Program-made: the position numbers and the translations under genes
The notes under the pieces: generated by a model
Database searches by the model: none
Told to the model about the DNA's origin: nothing
What the model saw: only the letters and a program-made list of their open reading frames with translations
Shown: positions 53,602 to 62,223 of the stretch, in pieces
How the letters are laid out: each line of letters opens with the position of its first letter
Position numbering within the stretch: position 1 is the first letter of the stretch
Assembly: GCF_900176345.1 (NCBI RefSeq)
Contig: NZ_FWXU01000006.1
Coordinates: forward strand, 124,001-188,000
Origin: Rhizobium sp. RU36D
GTDB lineage: Bacteria > Pseudomonadota > Alphaproteobacteria > Rhizobiales > Rhizobiaceae
Direction: 5' to 3'
Length of the DNA stretch: 64,000 nt

Positions 53602-53958
53602 ATGAACCTGCCGAAACTGGACAAAGATACTCCGCCTGACCAGCTGCACAGCTTCATGTCGAAGGCGAGAGAGGCGAGCGAATTGCTCAAAGCTCTGTCC
53701 CACGAAACGCGTCTTCTGATCTTGTGTATCTTGACCCGTGGCGAAAAAACTGTTGGCGAGATCGAAACAATACTTGGGCTGCAGCAGGCCGTCGTGTCGC
53801 AGCAGCTTGCTCGCCTCCGGATGGAGCACCTGGTCAAGACGCGTCGCGAAGGCCGGCTGATCTATTACAGCATCGACAATCCCGGGCTCAACGATCTCAT
53901 CTCGGTGCTCTATTCCATGTATTGTGAGCCTGCCGGCACGCCCAAGGACAGCGCCTGA
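53602..53958 (+). CDS. ArsR family repressor with BigR/SqrR-type cysteine pair
   Basis: 118-residue winged-helix repressor of the ArsR/SmtB family; recognition helix region LGLQQAVVSQQLARLRMEHLV. It has no alpha3 CxC metal site. Its only cysteines are Cys42 (LILCILTRG, alpha2) and Cys108 (YSMYCEPAG, C-terminal helix), the arrangement of BigR and SqrR, which sense sulfide-derived persulfides by forming a tetrasulfide or disulfide bridge. That role is inferred from the cysteine pattern; no sulfide-oxidation gene is adjacent. A perfect dyad precedes the gene. Confidence 0.85.
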   Translation: MNLPKLDKDTPPDQLHSFMSKAREASELLKALSHETRLLILCILTRGEKTVGEIETILGLQQAVVSQQLARLRMEHLVKTRREGRLIYYSIDNPGLNDLISVLYSMYCEPAGTPKDSA

Positions 53959-54051
53959 TTACCAACGGGCCCGCGAATATTGGCGCAATCGCCTGTTCGC
54001 CTTGGCACCGGCCTCGCGCATCGATAGGATTTGCGGCGAGGTAGGGTGCGG

Positions 54052-54945
54052 ATGATCGACAAGCTTGAATTCTTCATGGCGCTTGCGCGGGAACGGCATT
54101 TCGGGCGGGCCGCGGAAGAATGCGGCATCTCGCAACCGACGCTGTCCGCTGCCATTCGGCAGCTGGAAGACCAGTTGGGTGTCGTGCTGGTGCAGCGGGG
54201 TTCGCGGTTCCAGGGCCTGACCCCGGAAGGCCAGCGGGTGCTGGAATGGGCGCGGCGCATCGTCGGCGATAGCAGGACGATGCGGGAAGAGATGCGCGCG
54301 ACCCGACATGGGCTGGCCGGGCATATTCGCATCGCGGCGATCCCCACAGCGCTTGCGATGGTGCACAAGATCACTGAGCCGTTTCAGGCAAAACACCCCG
54401 CGGTGACGTTCGAGGTCAGTTCAAGGAACTCCTTGCAGGTACTCGGTCTCCTTGAGAATTTCGAGATCGACGCGGGGATCACCTATCTCGACAATGAACC
54501 GCTGGGGCGGGTGACGAGCGTGCCGCTCTATGCGGAGCGCTACCACCTTGTCACGGTCGAAGGGGCGCCGCTTGCGGATCGCGAGGCGGTGACCTGGAGG
54601 GAGGCTGCTGATCTTCGGCTTTGTCTATTGACACCTGACATGCAGAACCGCCGCATCATCAACCAGCACATGGCCGAAGCGGGGGTGTCGATCACCGCCA
54701 CGCTGGAGTCAAACTCGATGATCGTCCTGCTGTCTCATATCAATACCGGCAAATGGGCCTCTATCATGCCGCGAAATGTGGCGGAATCCTACGGATTTGC
54801 CAGGGGCATTCGCATCATCCCGATCGTCGAACCTGAGGCGCAACATCTGGTGGGACTGGTGGCAACCTATCGCGAGCCCTATACGCCACTGGTATCCGCC
54901 TTGTTGCATGAAGCCCGGCGGATGGCTGAGTCCGATATGTTTTGA
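54052..54945 (+). CDS. LysR family regulator of the formate dehydrogenase operon
   Basis: 297-residue LysR protein. N-terminal helix-turn-helix (FFMALARERHFGRAAEECGISQPTLSAAIRQLE) with an unusual CysB/OxyR-like effector domain. It is encoded on the same strand 164 nt upstream of fdsG, the position of the FdsR-type regulator in other fds operons, so it likely controls formate dehydrogenase. ATG 54052 has AGGG 5-6 nt upstream; the frame extends 7 codons further. A T-N11-A dyad overlaps its stop. Confidence 0.9.
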   Translation: MIDKLEFFMALARERHFGRAAEECGISQPTLSAAIRQLEDQLGVVLVQRGSRFQGLTPEGQRVLEWARRIVGDSRTMREEMRATRHGLAGHIRIAAIPTALAMVHKITEPFQAKHPAVTFEVSSRNSLQVLGLLENFEIDAGITYLDNEPLGRVTSVPLYAERYHLVTVEGAPLADREAVTWREAADLRLCLLTPDMQNRRIINQHMAEAGVSITATLESNSMIVLLSHINTGKWASIMPRNVAESYGFARGIRIIPIVEPEAQHLVGLVATYREPYTPLVSALLHEARRMAESDMF

Positions 54946-54960
54946 TAGAAATTTTCTATC
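54944..54960. promoter_or_regulatory. T-N11-A dyad, probable LysR box of the fds operon
   Basis: GATAGAA (54944-54950) and TTCTATC (54954-54960) with a 3-nt centre form a perfect dyad containing T-N11-A (T54946, A54958), the LysR consensus. It overlaps the lysR stop codon and is about 150 nt upstream of fdsG. Confidence 0.5.
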
Positions 54961-55109
54961 GTCTGACGAAACAGCCTTATTGACGCTTTTGCGGGGAAAG
55001 GGCCATCGTATCCGCATGGTGACGCTGCATTTACATGCATGCTTCTATGATGGTGGCGGCTCGGCAAACACATCAGGTTGTTGCCGGCGGCTGGCGGGGA
55101 GGACTGACA

Positions 55110-55589
55110 ATGAATGTGCGGCTGACGCCCGAGGATATCGCCAAGCGCACCCTCGACATCGTGGGTGACATGCGATGTCTTGACGGGCCGCTATTGCCCA
55201 TTTTGCACGCCATCCAGGACGAGTTCGGCTATGTGCCCGACGAGGCAAAGCCTGTGATCGCGCGTGAGCTCAATCTGTCGCGCGCGGAAGTCCATGGCGT
55301 AGTCAGTTTCTATCACGATTACAGGGCGCATCCGGCGGGCGAGCATGTGCTGAAACTCTGTCGCGCCGAGGCCTGCCAGGCCATGGGTGGCGATGAGGTG
55401 GCAGCACACGTCAAGAGCCGGCTCGGTATCGACTGGCACGGCACGACGCCTGATGGTCGGGTGACATTGGAGCCGGTCTACTGTCTTGGGCTCTGTGCCT
55501 GCGCGCCGGCGGCGATGCTGGACGGCGAGGTTCATGGCAGGGTGAGTGCGGACGGCCTGGCGATACTGCTGGCGGAGGCCGGACAATGA
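55110..55589 (+). CDS. fdsG: NAD-dependent formate dehydrogenase gamma subunit
   Basis: 159-residue NuoE-like thioredoxin-fold subunit carrying a [2Fe-2S] cluster: Cys84 and Cys89 (CRAEAC), Cys125 and Cys129 (CLGLC). It works with FdsB as the NADH-forming module of cytoplasmic formate dehydrogenase. ATG 55110 has GGGGAGG upstream; the open frame to 55035 lacks homology. It overlaps fdsB by 4 nt (ATGA). Confidence 0.95.
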   Translation: MNVRLTPEDIAKRTLDIVGDMRCLDGPLLPILHAIQDEFGYVPDEAKPVIARELNLSRAEVHGVVSFYHDYRAHPAGEHVLKLCRAEACQAMGGDEVAAHVKSRLGIDWHGTTPDGRVTLEPVYCLGLCACAPAAMLDGEVHGRVSADGLAILLAEAGQ

Positions 55590-57142
55590 GCATCACCATT
55601 TTCGTGCCGCGCGACGCGGCCGCTTTGGCTCTTGGCGCCGACAAGGTGGCTGACGCCATCGAGCAGGAACTGACAACCCGTGGGCTGGAAGCTATCATCG
55701 TGCGCAATGGGTCGCGCGGCATGTTCTGGTTGGAGCCGCTGGTGGAAGTGCGCAATGCCCATGGGCGCGTGGCTTATGGGCCCGTGACCCCGGCTGACGT
55801 GCCCGGACTGTTCGATGCCAATTTCCTGCATGGTGGGATGCATCCGCTCTGTCATGGGCAGACGAAGGACATTCCCTTCCTTCGCAACCAGACGCGGCTG
55901 ACTTTCTCCCGCTGCGGCATAACCGATCCGCTATCCCTCGGGGATTACCGGCATTACCGCGGGTTGACGGGATTGGCCAAGGCCGTGGCCATGACACCGG
56001 CGGAGATCGTGGCAGAGGTGACCGCCAGCGGGTTGCGCGGGCGGGGTGGGGCCGGCTTCCCGACCGGCATAAAGTGGAAGACGGTGCTGGAGGCCGAGGC
56101 GCCGCAGAAATACATCGTCTGCAATGCGGATGAGGGCGATAGCGGCACCTTTGCCGACCGCATGATCATGGAAGGCGATCCCTTCGTCCTGATCGAAGGC
56201 ATGGCCATTGCCGGAATCGCGACGGGCGCTACCAAGGGTTTCGTCTATATCCGTTCCGAATATCCGCACGCTATCCAGACCATGCGGGAGGCGATCGAGA
56301 TTGCCCGGGCTGACGGTATTCTTGGCGCTTCGGTGCTGGGTTCATCGCATGCTTTCGATATGGAGGTGCGGGCCGGGGCGGGCGCCTATGTCTGTGGCGA
56401 AGAGACATCGCTGCTCAACAGTCTGGAGGGCAAGCGCGGGGTGGTGCGGGCGAAGCCGCCGCTGCCGGCCTTGCAAGGCCTGTTCGGTCTGCCGACGGTC
56501 GTCAACAACGTGCTGTCGCTCGCCTCCGTGCCTGTGATCCTCGACCAGGGTGCGGCCTTCTACCGGGATTACGGCATGGGCCGATCGCGAGGGACGATCC
56601 CGATCCAGATTGCCGGCAATGTAAAATATGGCGGGCTTTATGAGACCGCCTTTGGCCTGTCTCTTGGCGAAATTGTTGATCATATCGGCGGGGGCACGGC
56701 GAGTGGTCGACCCGTCAAGGCGGTGCAGGTCGGCGGGCCGCTTGGGGCCTATTTCCCGCGCAAGCTGTTCGATACCCCATTCGACTACGAGGCCTTTGCG
56801 GCGCGTGACGGTTTGATCGGCCATGCCGGGATCGTGGTGTTCGACGACCGCGCCGACATGCTGAAACAGGCCCGGTTCGCGATGGAATTCTGCGCGGTGG
56901 AAAGCTGTGGCAAGTGCACGCCCTGCCGCATCGGTTCGACCCGTGGGGTCGAGGTGGTAGATCGGATCGCGAAGGGGATCGAGCCTGACAAGAACAAGGC
57001 GCTGCTCACCGATCTCTGCAACACCATGAAGTTCGGTTCGCTCTGTGCGCTGGGCGGCTTCACGCCCTATCCGGTCATGAGTGCCATGAACCATTTCCCT
57101 GAGGATTTCGGCCCGGCCGAGATCGTGGAGGCTGCGGAATGA
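55586..57142 (+). CDS. fdsB: NAD-dependent formate dehydrogenase beta subunit
   Basis: 518-residue NuoF-like diaphorase subunit binding FMN and NAD and one [4Fe-4S] cluster. After an N-terminal thioredoxin-like extension (about 1-100) come the NADH/FMN motifs [14 protein letters not shown] (151-164) and [12 protein letters not shown] (266-277), and cluster cysteines 441, 444, 447 ([10 protein letters not shown]) and 487. The length matches other FdsB proteins, which fuse these parts. It overlaps fdsG and the downstream DUF4287 gene by 4 nt each. Confidence 0.96.
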   Translation: MSITIFVPRDAAALALGADKVADAIEQELTTRGLEAIIVRNGSRGMFWLEPLVEVRNAHGRVAYGPVTPADVPGLFDANFLHGGMHPLCHGQTKDIPFLRNQTRLTFSRCGITDPLSLGDYRHYRGLTGLAKAVAMTPAEIVAEVTASGLRGRGGAGFPTGIKWKTVLEAEAPQKYIVCNADEGDSGTFADRMIMEGDPFVLIEGMAIAGIATGATKGFVYIRSEYPHAIQTMREAIEIARADGILGASVLGSSHAFDMEVRAGAGAYVCGEETSLLNSLEGKRGVVRAKPPLPALQGLFGLPTVVNNVLSLASVPVILDQGAAFYRDYGMGRSRGTIPIQIAGNVKYGGLYETAFGLSLGEIVDHIGGGTASGRPVKAVQVGGPLGAYFPRKLFDTPFDYEAFAARDGLIGHAGIVVFDDRADMLKQARFAMEFCAVESCGKCTPCRIGSTRGVEVVDRIAKGIEPDKNKALLTDLCNTMKFGSLCALGGFTPYPVMSAMNHFPEDFGPAEIVEAAE

Positions 57143-57366
57143 GCGAGACAGAAAAAGTGAAGGGGCCGGCCTCCTACTTCCCGTCTATCGAGAAGAAGTA
57201 TGGTCAACCGATCGCGCACTGGCTTGAGATTGCCCGCGCCGAAATCGGAAAGCCGCATATGCAGATCGTCGCCTTGCTGAAGGATGTCCATGGGCTCGGT
57301 CATGGTCATGCGAATGCCGTTGTTGCCCATGTGCTGGCTGAACACGCGTCAAAAGGAAAAGCCTGA
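57139..57366 (+). CDS. DUF4287 domain protein inside the fds operon
   Basis: 75-residue protein made almost entirely of a DUF4287 domain: YFPSIEKKYGQPIAHWLEIA, then HMQIVALLKDVHGLGHGHAN and a C-terminal helix AVVAHVLAEH. No signal peptide, membrane segment or cysteine. Function unknown. Its ATG overlaps the fdsB stop (ATGA) and its stop overlaps the fdsA ATG by 1 nt (TGATG), so it is translated in line with the enzyme subunits. The known fds order places fdsA directly after fdsB; an assembly or regulatory role is only an inference. Confidence 0.88.
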   Translation: MSETEKVKGPASYFPSIEKKYGQPIAHWLEIARAEIGKPHMQIVALLKDVHGLGHGHANAVVAHVLAEHASKGKA

Positions 57367-60245
57367 TGAGCCTCGTTCATGAAATCGATTTTGGTACGCC
57401 GGCGTCCCGCTCCGAAAAGCTGGTGACGCTCACCATCGACGGGCGGCAGGTTACGGTGCCGGAGGGCACGTCGATCATGCGAGCCTCCATGGAGGCGGGC
57501 ATACAGGTGCCAAAGCTCTGTGCGACCGACATGGTCGACGCGTTTGGTTCCTGCCGACTCTGTCTTGTCGAGGTCGAGGGCCGCAACGGCACGCCGGCCT
57601 CCTGCACCACGCCGGCCATGAATGGACTGGTTGTGCACACCCAGACCGAGCGGCTGAAGCAGATCCGCAAAGGGGTGATGGAGCTTTACATTTCCGACCA
57701 CCCGCTGGACTGCCTGACCTGCGCGGCCAATGGCGATTGCGAATTGCAGGACATGGCCGGTGCCGTTGGCCTGCGTGACGTGCGCTATGGCTATGACGGT
57801 GACAACCATGTGCGCGCTCGCAATGGCGGCGACATCAACATGAAGTGGATGCCGAAGGACGAGAGCAATCCGTACTTCACCTATGATCCCTCCAAATGCA
57901 TTGTCTGTTCGCGCTGCGTGCGGGCCTGCGAGGAGGTGCAAGGCACGTTCGCGCTGACGATCGAGGGGCGCGGGTTCGAGAGCCGGGTATCGCCCGGCAT
58001 GCATGAACAGTTCCTGGCATCCGAATGCGTCTCCTGCGGCGCCTGCGTCCAGGCCTGTCCGACGGCGACGCTGACGGAAAAGTCCGTCATCGAGATTGGT
58101 CAGCCGGAACATTCCGAAGTTACCACCTGCGCCTATTGCGGCGTTGGCTGTTCCTTCAAGGCGGAGATGCGTGGCGAGGAACTGGTGCGCATGGTGCCGT
58201 GGAAGGATGGCAAAGCCAATCGCGGCCATTCCTGCGTCAAGGGGCGGTTCGCCTATGGCTATGCCAGCCACAAGGATCGCATCCTCAACCCGATGGTGCG
58301 CGAGAAAATCACCGATCCCTGGCGGGAAGTGACCTGGGAGGAAGCATTCGCCCATGTCGCCTCCGAGTTTCGGCGTATCCAGTATCAATACGGCAAGGAT
58401 TCGATCGGCGGCATTACCTCCTCGCGCTGCACCAATGAGGAGACCTTCCTAGTGCAGAAGCTGATCCGCGCAGGCTTCGGCAACAACAATGTCGATACCT
58501 GCGCCCGCGTCTGCCATTCGCCGACCGGCTATGGCCTCGGCCAGGCCTTCGGTACGTCCGCCGGCACCCAGGACTTCGATTCCGTCGAACATACCGATGT
58601 CGTGATCGTCATTGGCGCCAACCCGACCGATGGACACCCGGTCTTCGGCTCGCGGCTGAAGAAGCGGCTGCGGCAGGGTGCCAAGCTGGTCGTCATCGAC
58701 CCCCGGCGCATCGATCTCGTCAAGACGCCCCATGTGGAGGCGGCCTATCACCTGCCGCTGAAGCCCGGCACCAATGTCGCCGTGATGACGGCTCTCGCCC
58801 ATGTCATCGTCACCGAAGGCTTGTTCAACGAAGCCTTCATTCGCGAGCGCTGCGACTGGTCGGAATTCGAGGACTGGGCGGCCTTCGTTGCCGAGCCGCA
58901 GCATAGCCCGGAAGAGATCGAGCAGTTCACCGGTGTGAAGGCCGACCTGATCCGCGGTGCGGCAAGGCTTTATGCCAAGGGCGGCAACGGCGCGATCTAT
59001 TACGGTCTTGGCGTCACCGAGCACAGCCAGGGCTCGACGACGGTCATGGCGATCGCCAATCTGGCCATGGCGACCGGCAATATCGGTCGTCCGGGCGTCG
59101 GCGTGAACCCGCTGCGGGGCCAGAACAATGTCCAGGGTTCCTGCGACATGGGTTCTTTCCCGCACGAACTGCCGGGCTATCGCCACGTTTCCGATGATGC
59201 GACGCGCGAGACATTCGAGAAGCTCTGGGGTGTGAAGCTGGACAACGAGCCGGGCCTGCGCATTCCCAACATGCTGGATGCGGCGGTCGACGGATCGTTC
59301 AAGGGTATCTACATCCAGGGCGAGGACATTCTGCAGTCCGATCCCGATACCAAGCATGTATCGGCGGGTCTGGCGGCGATGGAATGTGTCGTGGTGCACG
59401 ACCTCTTCCTCAATGAAACGGCGAACTACGCCCATGTCTTCCTGCCGGGTTCCACCTTCCTGGAAAAGGACGGCACCTTCACCAATGCCGAGCGCCGCAT
59501 CAACCGGGTTCGCAAGGTGATGAGCCCGCGCAACGGCTATGCCGACTGGGAGGTGACGCAGAAGCTGGCGCAGGCCATGGGTCTGGCGTGGACCTATGCC
59601 CATCCCTCAGAGATCATGGACGAGATCGCGCTGACAACGCCAAGCTTCGCCGGTGTGTCCTACGACTATCTCGAGAAGATGGGCTCCGTGCAGTGGCCTT
59701 GCAACGAGGCCAATCCGGTGGGATCGCCGATCATGCATGTGAACGGCTTCGTTCGCGGCAAGGGTAAGTTCATCCGCACGGAATATGTGGCGACGGACGA
59801 GCGGACCGGTCCGCGCTTCCCGCTGCTGCTGACCACAGGCCGCATCCTCTCGCAATACAATGTCGGCGCCCAGACACGCCGCACCGCCAATGTGACATGG
59901 CATGCGGAGGACTTACTGGAAATCCATCCGCATGACGCGGAGCAGCGCGGCATTAAGGAAGGGGACTGGATCAAGCTTGCCAGCCGCTCGGGCGATACGA
60001 CGCTCAGGGCGCTGATCACGGATCGGGTTGCGCCGGGCGTGGTCTATACCACCTTCCACCATCCCGATACGCAGGCCAACGTCATCACGACAGATTATTC
60101 CGACTGGGCAACGAACTGCCCGGAATACAAGGTGACGGCCGTTCAGGTATCGCCGTCCAATGGCCCATCGGAATGGCAGCAGGAGTATGACGACCTGTCG
60201 AAGCGCTCGCGGCGGATTGCGGGTAAGTTGGAGGCGGCGGAGTAG
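57366..60245 (+). CDS. fdsA: NAD-dependent formate dehydrogenase alpha subunit (Mo-bisMGD)
   Basis: 959-residue catalytic subunit oxidising formate to CO2. N-terminal NuoG-like part: [2Fe-2S] Cys52/63/66/80; His112 with Cys116/119/125 cluster; two [4Fe-4S] sets at 178/181/184/188 and 221/224/227/231. The molybdopterin domain begins with [4Fe-4S] Cys255/258/262/290; the Mo ligand is Cys383 followed by His384 (RVCHSPTGYG), so this is a cysteine, not selenocysteine, enzyme. C-terminal molydopterin dinucleotide-binding domain with TTGRILSQYNVGAQTRR. All clusters are intact. Confidence 0.97.
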   Translation: MSLVHEIDFGTPASRSEKLVTLTIDGRQVTVPEGTSIMRASMEAGIQVPKLCATDMVDAFGSCRLCLVEVEGRNGTPASCTTPAMNGLVVHTQTERLKQIRKGVMELYISDHPLDCLTCAANGDCELQDMAGAVGLRDVRYGYDGDNHVRARNGGDINMKWMPKDESNPYFTYDPSKCIVCSRCVRACEEVQGTFALTIEGRGFESRVSPGMHEQFLASECVSCGACVQACPTATLTEKSVIEIGQPEHSEVTTCAYCGVGCSFKAEMRGEELVRMVPWKDGKANRGHSCVKGRFAYGYASHKDRILNPMVREKITDPWREVTWEEAFAHVASEFRRIQYQYGKDSIGGITSSRCTNEETFLVQKLIRAGFGNNNVDTCARVCHSPTGYGLGQAFGTSAGTQDFDSVEHTDVVIVIGANPTDGHPVFGSRLKKRLRQGAKLVVIDPRRIDLVKTPHVEAAYHLPLKPGTNVAVMTALAHVIVTEGLFNEAFIRERCDWSEFEDWAAFVAEPQHSPEEIEQFTGVKADLIRGAARLYAKGGNGAIYYGLGVTEHSQGSTTVMAIANLAMATGNIGRPGVGVNPLRGQNNVQGSCDMGSFPHELPGYRHVSDDATRETFEKLWGVKLDNEPGLRIPNMLDAAVDGSFKGIYIQGEDILQSDPDTKHVSAGLAAMECVVVHDLFLNETANYAHVFLPGSTFLEKDGTFTNAERRINRVRKVMSPRNGYADWEVTQKLAQAMGLAWTYAHPSEIMDEIALTTPSFAGVSYDYLEKMGSVQWPCNEANPVGSPIMHVNGFVRGKGKFIRTEYVATDERTGPRFPLLLTTGRILSQYNVGAQTRRTANVTWHAEDLLEIHPHDAEQRGIKEGDWIKLASRSGDTTLRALITDRVAPGVVYTTFHHPDTQANVITTDYSDWATNCPEYKVTAVQVSPSNGPSEWQQEYDDLSKRSRRIAGKLEAAE

Positions 60246-60510
60246 TGGATGTCGGTTGCAGAGGGGATGCCGATGGTTCGGCCACGCGTGCCAAGTATTT
60301 TTTGGCCGGTGGGCGGGCATCTCTGCGCATGAGGTCCACCCCCCTCTGGTGTGCCGACCATCTCCCCCTCAAGGGGGGAGATCGACTCGCGGTTACGTCT
60401 CGCGTCCTATCCCCGTGGCAATGCTTGGCTAGAGGCTGCAAAGGTCGGCGCGTCTATCCGATCTCCCCCCTTGAGGGGGAGATGGTCGGCAGACCAGAGG
60501 GGGGTTCCCG
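60246..60510. other. Gap between fdsA and fdhD occupied by a repeat element
   Basis: 265 bp without a gene inside an otherwise overlapping operon; 166 bp of it is the inverted repeat pair at 60339-60504. The 93 bp before the repeats show no feature. Confidence 0.6.
60339..60504. repeat. Inverted pair of rhizobial palindromic elements
   Basis: A 46-nt unit at 60339-60384 recurs inverted at 60459-60504 with one mismatch; the spacer is 74 nt. Each unit contains a hairpin with a CTCCCCCTCAAGGGGGGAG core. The sequence style matches the intergenic palindromic elements (RPE-like) dispersed in Rhizobium and relatives. The outer end of the right copy is a G-rich run 6 nt before the fdhD start. No transposase and no flanking duplication. 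Confidence 0.85.
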
Positions 60511-61338
60511 GTGACCCCCTTCAAGACCACATCGACCGTCGCCGAAATTGCAAGCCGTAACGGTGTCACCCGCGCCGGCTCCCGCATCGTGCCGGAAGAA
60601 GTGCCCATTGCCTTTTCCTATGGCGGTTCCACCCATGCCGTGATGATGGCGACGCCTGATGATCTGCAGGATTTCGCGGTCGGGTTTTCCCTAGCCGAGG
60701 GTATCATCACCAAGCTCAGCGATATCATCGAGATAGAGCCAGTCGAGGCGGGTGATGGCATCGACCTGCAGGTGACGCTTGCGGACCAGACTGCAGAGGC
60801 GCTGACATCCCGCCGCCGGCGGATGGCAGGACCTGTCGGCTGCGGTCTCTGCGGCGTCGAGTCGATCGAGCAGGCGACGCGGGCGGTCCCCACTGTCGAT
60901 GGCGCCGATCTGGTGCTGACGCCCGCCGATGTCATGGAAGCTGTGAGCTTGCTTAGCGATGGCCAGGTGCTCAATCGCCAAACCCATGCGGTTCATGCGG
61001 CAGGCTTTTACATTCCCGGCCGCGGCATGCTGGCGGTTCGGGAAGATGTCGGGCGCCACAACGCCCTGGACAAGCTCGCCGGCGCGGTGCTGCGGTCCGG
61101 GACTTCAGGTGCTAACGGCGCTGTGGTCGTGACCAGCCGGCTGTCGGTGGAGATGGTGCAGAAAGCGGCCGTCCTGGGCAGCCCGGTACTCATCGCCATT
61201 TCGGCACCGACGGCACTTGCCATCCGCACGGCAGACCAGGCCGGGCTCACGCTTGTCGGAATTGCCCGTGGCGCCGATTTTGAAATCTTCACCCGGGCAG
61301 ACCGGGTCCAGTCAGGAGTTTCCGCTGATGTCGCCTAG
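60511..61338 (+). CDS. fdhD: Formate dehydrogenase sulfurtransferase / accessory protein FdhD (FdsC)
   Basis: 275-residue protein that transfers sulfur from a cysteine desulfurase to the molybdenum cofactor of formate dehydrogenase. The C-x-x-C sulfur-relay motif CGLCG lies near residue 110, and the conserved REDVGRHNALDKL near 170-182. The start is GTG 60511; its only Shine-Dalgarno candidate is the GAGGGGGG end of the repeat element, spaced 6 nt. The fdsC position after fdsA is standard. It overlaps fdsD by 11 nt. Confidence 0.94.
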   Translation: MTPFKTTSTVAEIASRNGVTRAGSRIVPEEVPIAFSYGGSTHAVMMATPDDLQDFAVGFSLAEGIITKLSDIIEIEPVEAGDGIDLQVTLADQTAEALTSRRRRMAGPVGCGLCGVESIEQATRAVPTVDGADLVLTPADVMEAVSLLSDGQVLNRQTHAVHAAGFYIPGRGMLAVREDVGRHNALDKLAGAVLRSGTSGANGAVVVTSRLSVEMVQKAAVLGSPVLIAISAPTALAIRTADQAGLTLVGIARGADFEIFTRADRVQSGVSADVA

Positions 61339-61663
61339 TCACACGGACGAAAAACTGGTTCGCATGGCCAACCAGATCGCGACCTTTTTTTTGTCCCAGC
61401 CGGAAGCCGTGCGGGCCGAAGGTGTTGCCACCCATATCAACAAATTCTGGGAGCCGCGGATGCGCGGCCGTTTCTTCGAGATGATCGATTCAAGCGTCGA
61501 TGGCTTTCTGCCGCTGGTGGTCGAAGCCTCACCTCTGATCAGGAGGCCTGACGCGAAGGCCGGAGCCGGTGTCGGCGTTGGAGCCGATGCGGCTGCGGGC
61601 GCTTCGCAGGGCAAGGGACCGGCGGCCGGGGAATCGCTTTCGGAACCGAGCATTCCCGGCTGA
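61328..61663 (+). CDS. fdsD: NAD-dependent formate dehydrogenase delta subunit
   Basis: 111-residue small subunit. The first 72 residues match FdsD (MANQIATFFLSQP...HINKFWEPRMRGRFFEMI); the remaining 39 form a Gly/Ala/Ser/Pro-rich, low-complexity tail (AGAGVGVGADAAAGASQGKG) not typical of the family. Family members help assemble or stabilise the holoenzyme. ATG 61328 has AGGAG about 9 nt upstream. Last gene of the operon, followed by a perfect terminator. Confidence 0.9.
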   Translation: MSPSHTDEKLVRMANQIATFFLSQPEAVRAEGVATHINKFWEPRMRGRFFEMIDSSVDGFLPLVVEASPLIRRPDAKAGAGVGVGADAAAGASQGKGPAAGESLSEPSIPG

Positions 61664-61686
61664 CCCTCAATTGAGGCGATCGCCAA

Positions 61687-61723
61687 AACGAAAATGCCCG
61701 CCGGTATGGCGGGCATTTTCGTT
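61687..61723. terminator. Bidirectional terminator between fdsD and cheW
   Basis: Perfect 16-bp stem (61687-61702 with 61708-61723) around a 5-nt loop. The core is GCCCGCC/GGCGGGC flanked by AAAAT/ATTTT, so it gives a U-tract on both strands and can end both the fds and the leftward cheW transcript. Confidence 0.9.
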
Positions 61724-61743
61724 GGGCTCAATATCGGAAGCGC

Positions 61744-62223
61744 TCAGGCGGCGAGGTCGTCTGCCTCGGTGCCCTTGAACATCTTGGCAAGGTTCAGGAA
61801 GCAGATCATGCCGTTTTCGTTGGCGATGATGCCTTCGGAGAAGGACTTGTCGAACGAGGCGGAGATTTCCGGCACCGGCTGAACCTGGCTCGAGGGGATG
61901 GTCAGGATGTCGGAGACGCGATCGACCAGCATGCCGATCACCATGTTGTGGACTTCGGCGACAACGATGGCGCTGCGTTCGTTGGCGACGGTGCTCTTCA
62001 TGCCGAGCTTGAAGGCGAGGTCGATGATCGGGATCACCGAGCCACGGAGGTTCATCACACCGATGACGTCAGCCGGCGCATGCGGGATTGGCGTCGATGG
62101 AGCCCAGCCGCGGATTTCGCGGATCGTCGTCGTCTTGACGCAGAATTCCTGGTCGTGAAGACGGAAGGCGATGATTTCGAGGGTGTCGCCGCCGAAACTT
62201 GTAGAGCTGATCGGTGTTGCCAT
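61744..62223 (-). CDS. cheW: Chemotaxis coupling protein CheW
   Basis: 159-residue CheW-domain adaptor linking chemoreceptors to CheA. The conserved core VKTTTIREIRGW, PHAPADVIGVMNLRGSVIPIIDL and LVDRVSDIL are typical. The start is ATG 62223 (MATPISSTS) with GGGAAG 7 nt upstream; the A of the ATG is also the last base of the TAA stop of the upstream receptor gene (TAATG), so the two are translationally coupled. Confidence 0.94.
   Translation of the reverse strand: MATPISSTSFGGDTLEIIAFRLHDQEFCVKTTTIREIRGWAPSTPIPHAPADVIGVMNLRGSVIPIIDLAFKLGMKSTVANERSAIVVAEVHNMVIGMLVDRVSDILTIPSSQVQPVPEISASFDKSFSEGIIANENGMICFLNLAKMFKGTEADDLAA

Noticed and set aside
53602..53958. Arsenic or zinc sensor
   Set aside because: The metal-binding CxC of the alpha3 site is absent and there are no ars or metal-transport genes beside it.
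60339..60504. Insertion sequence with 46-nt terminal inverted repeats
   Set aside because: Only 74 nt between the repeats, no transposase and no target duplication; each unit is itself palindromic, as in dispersed intergenic elements.
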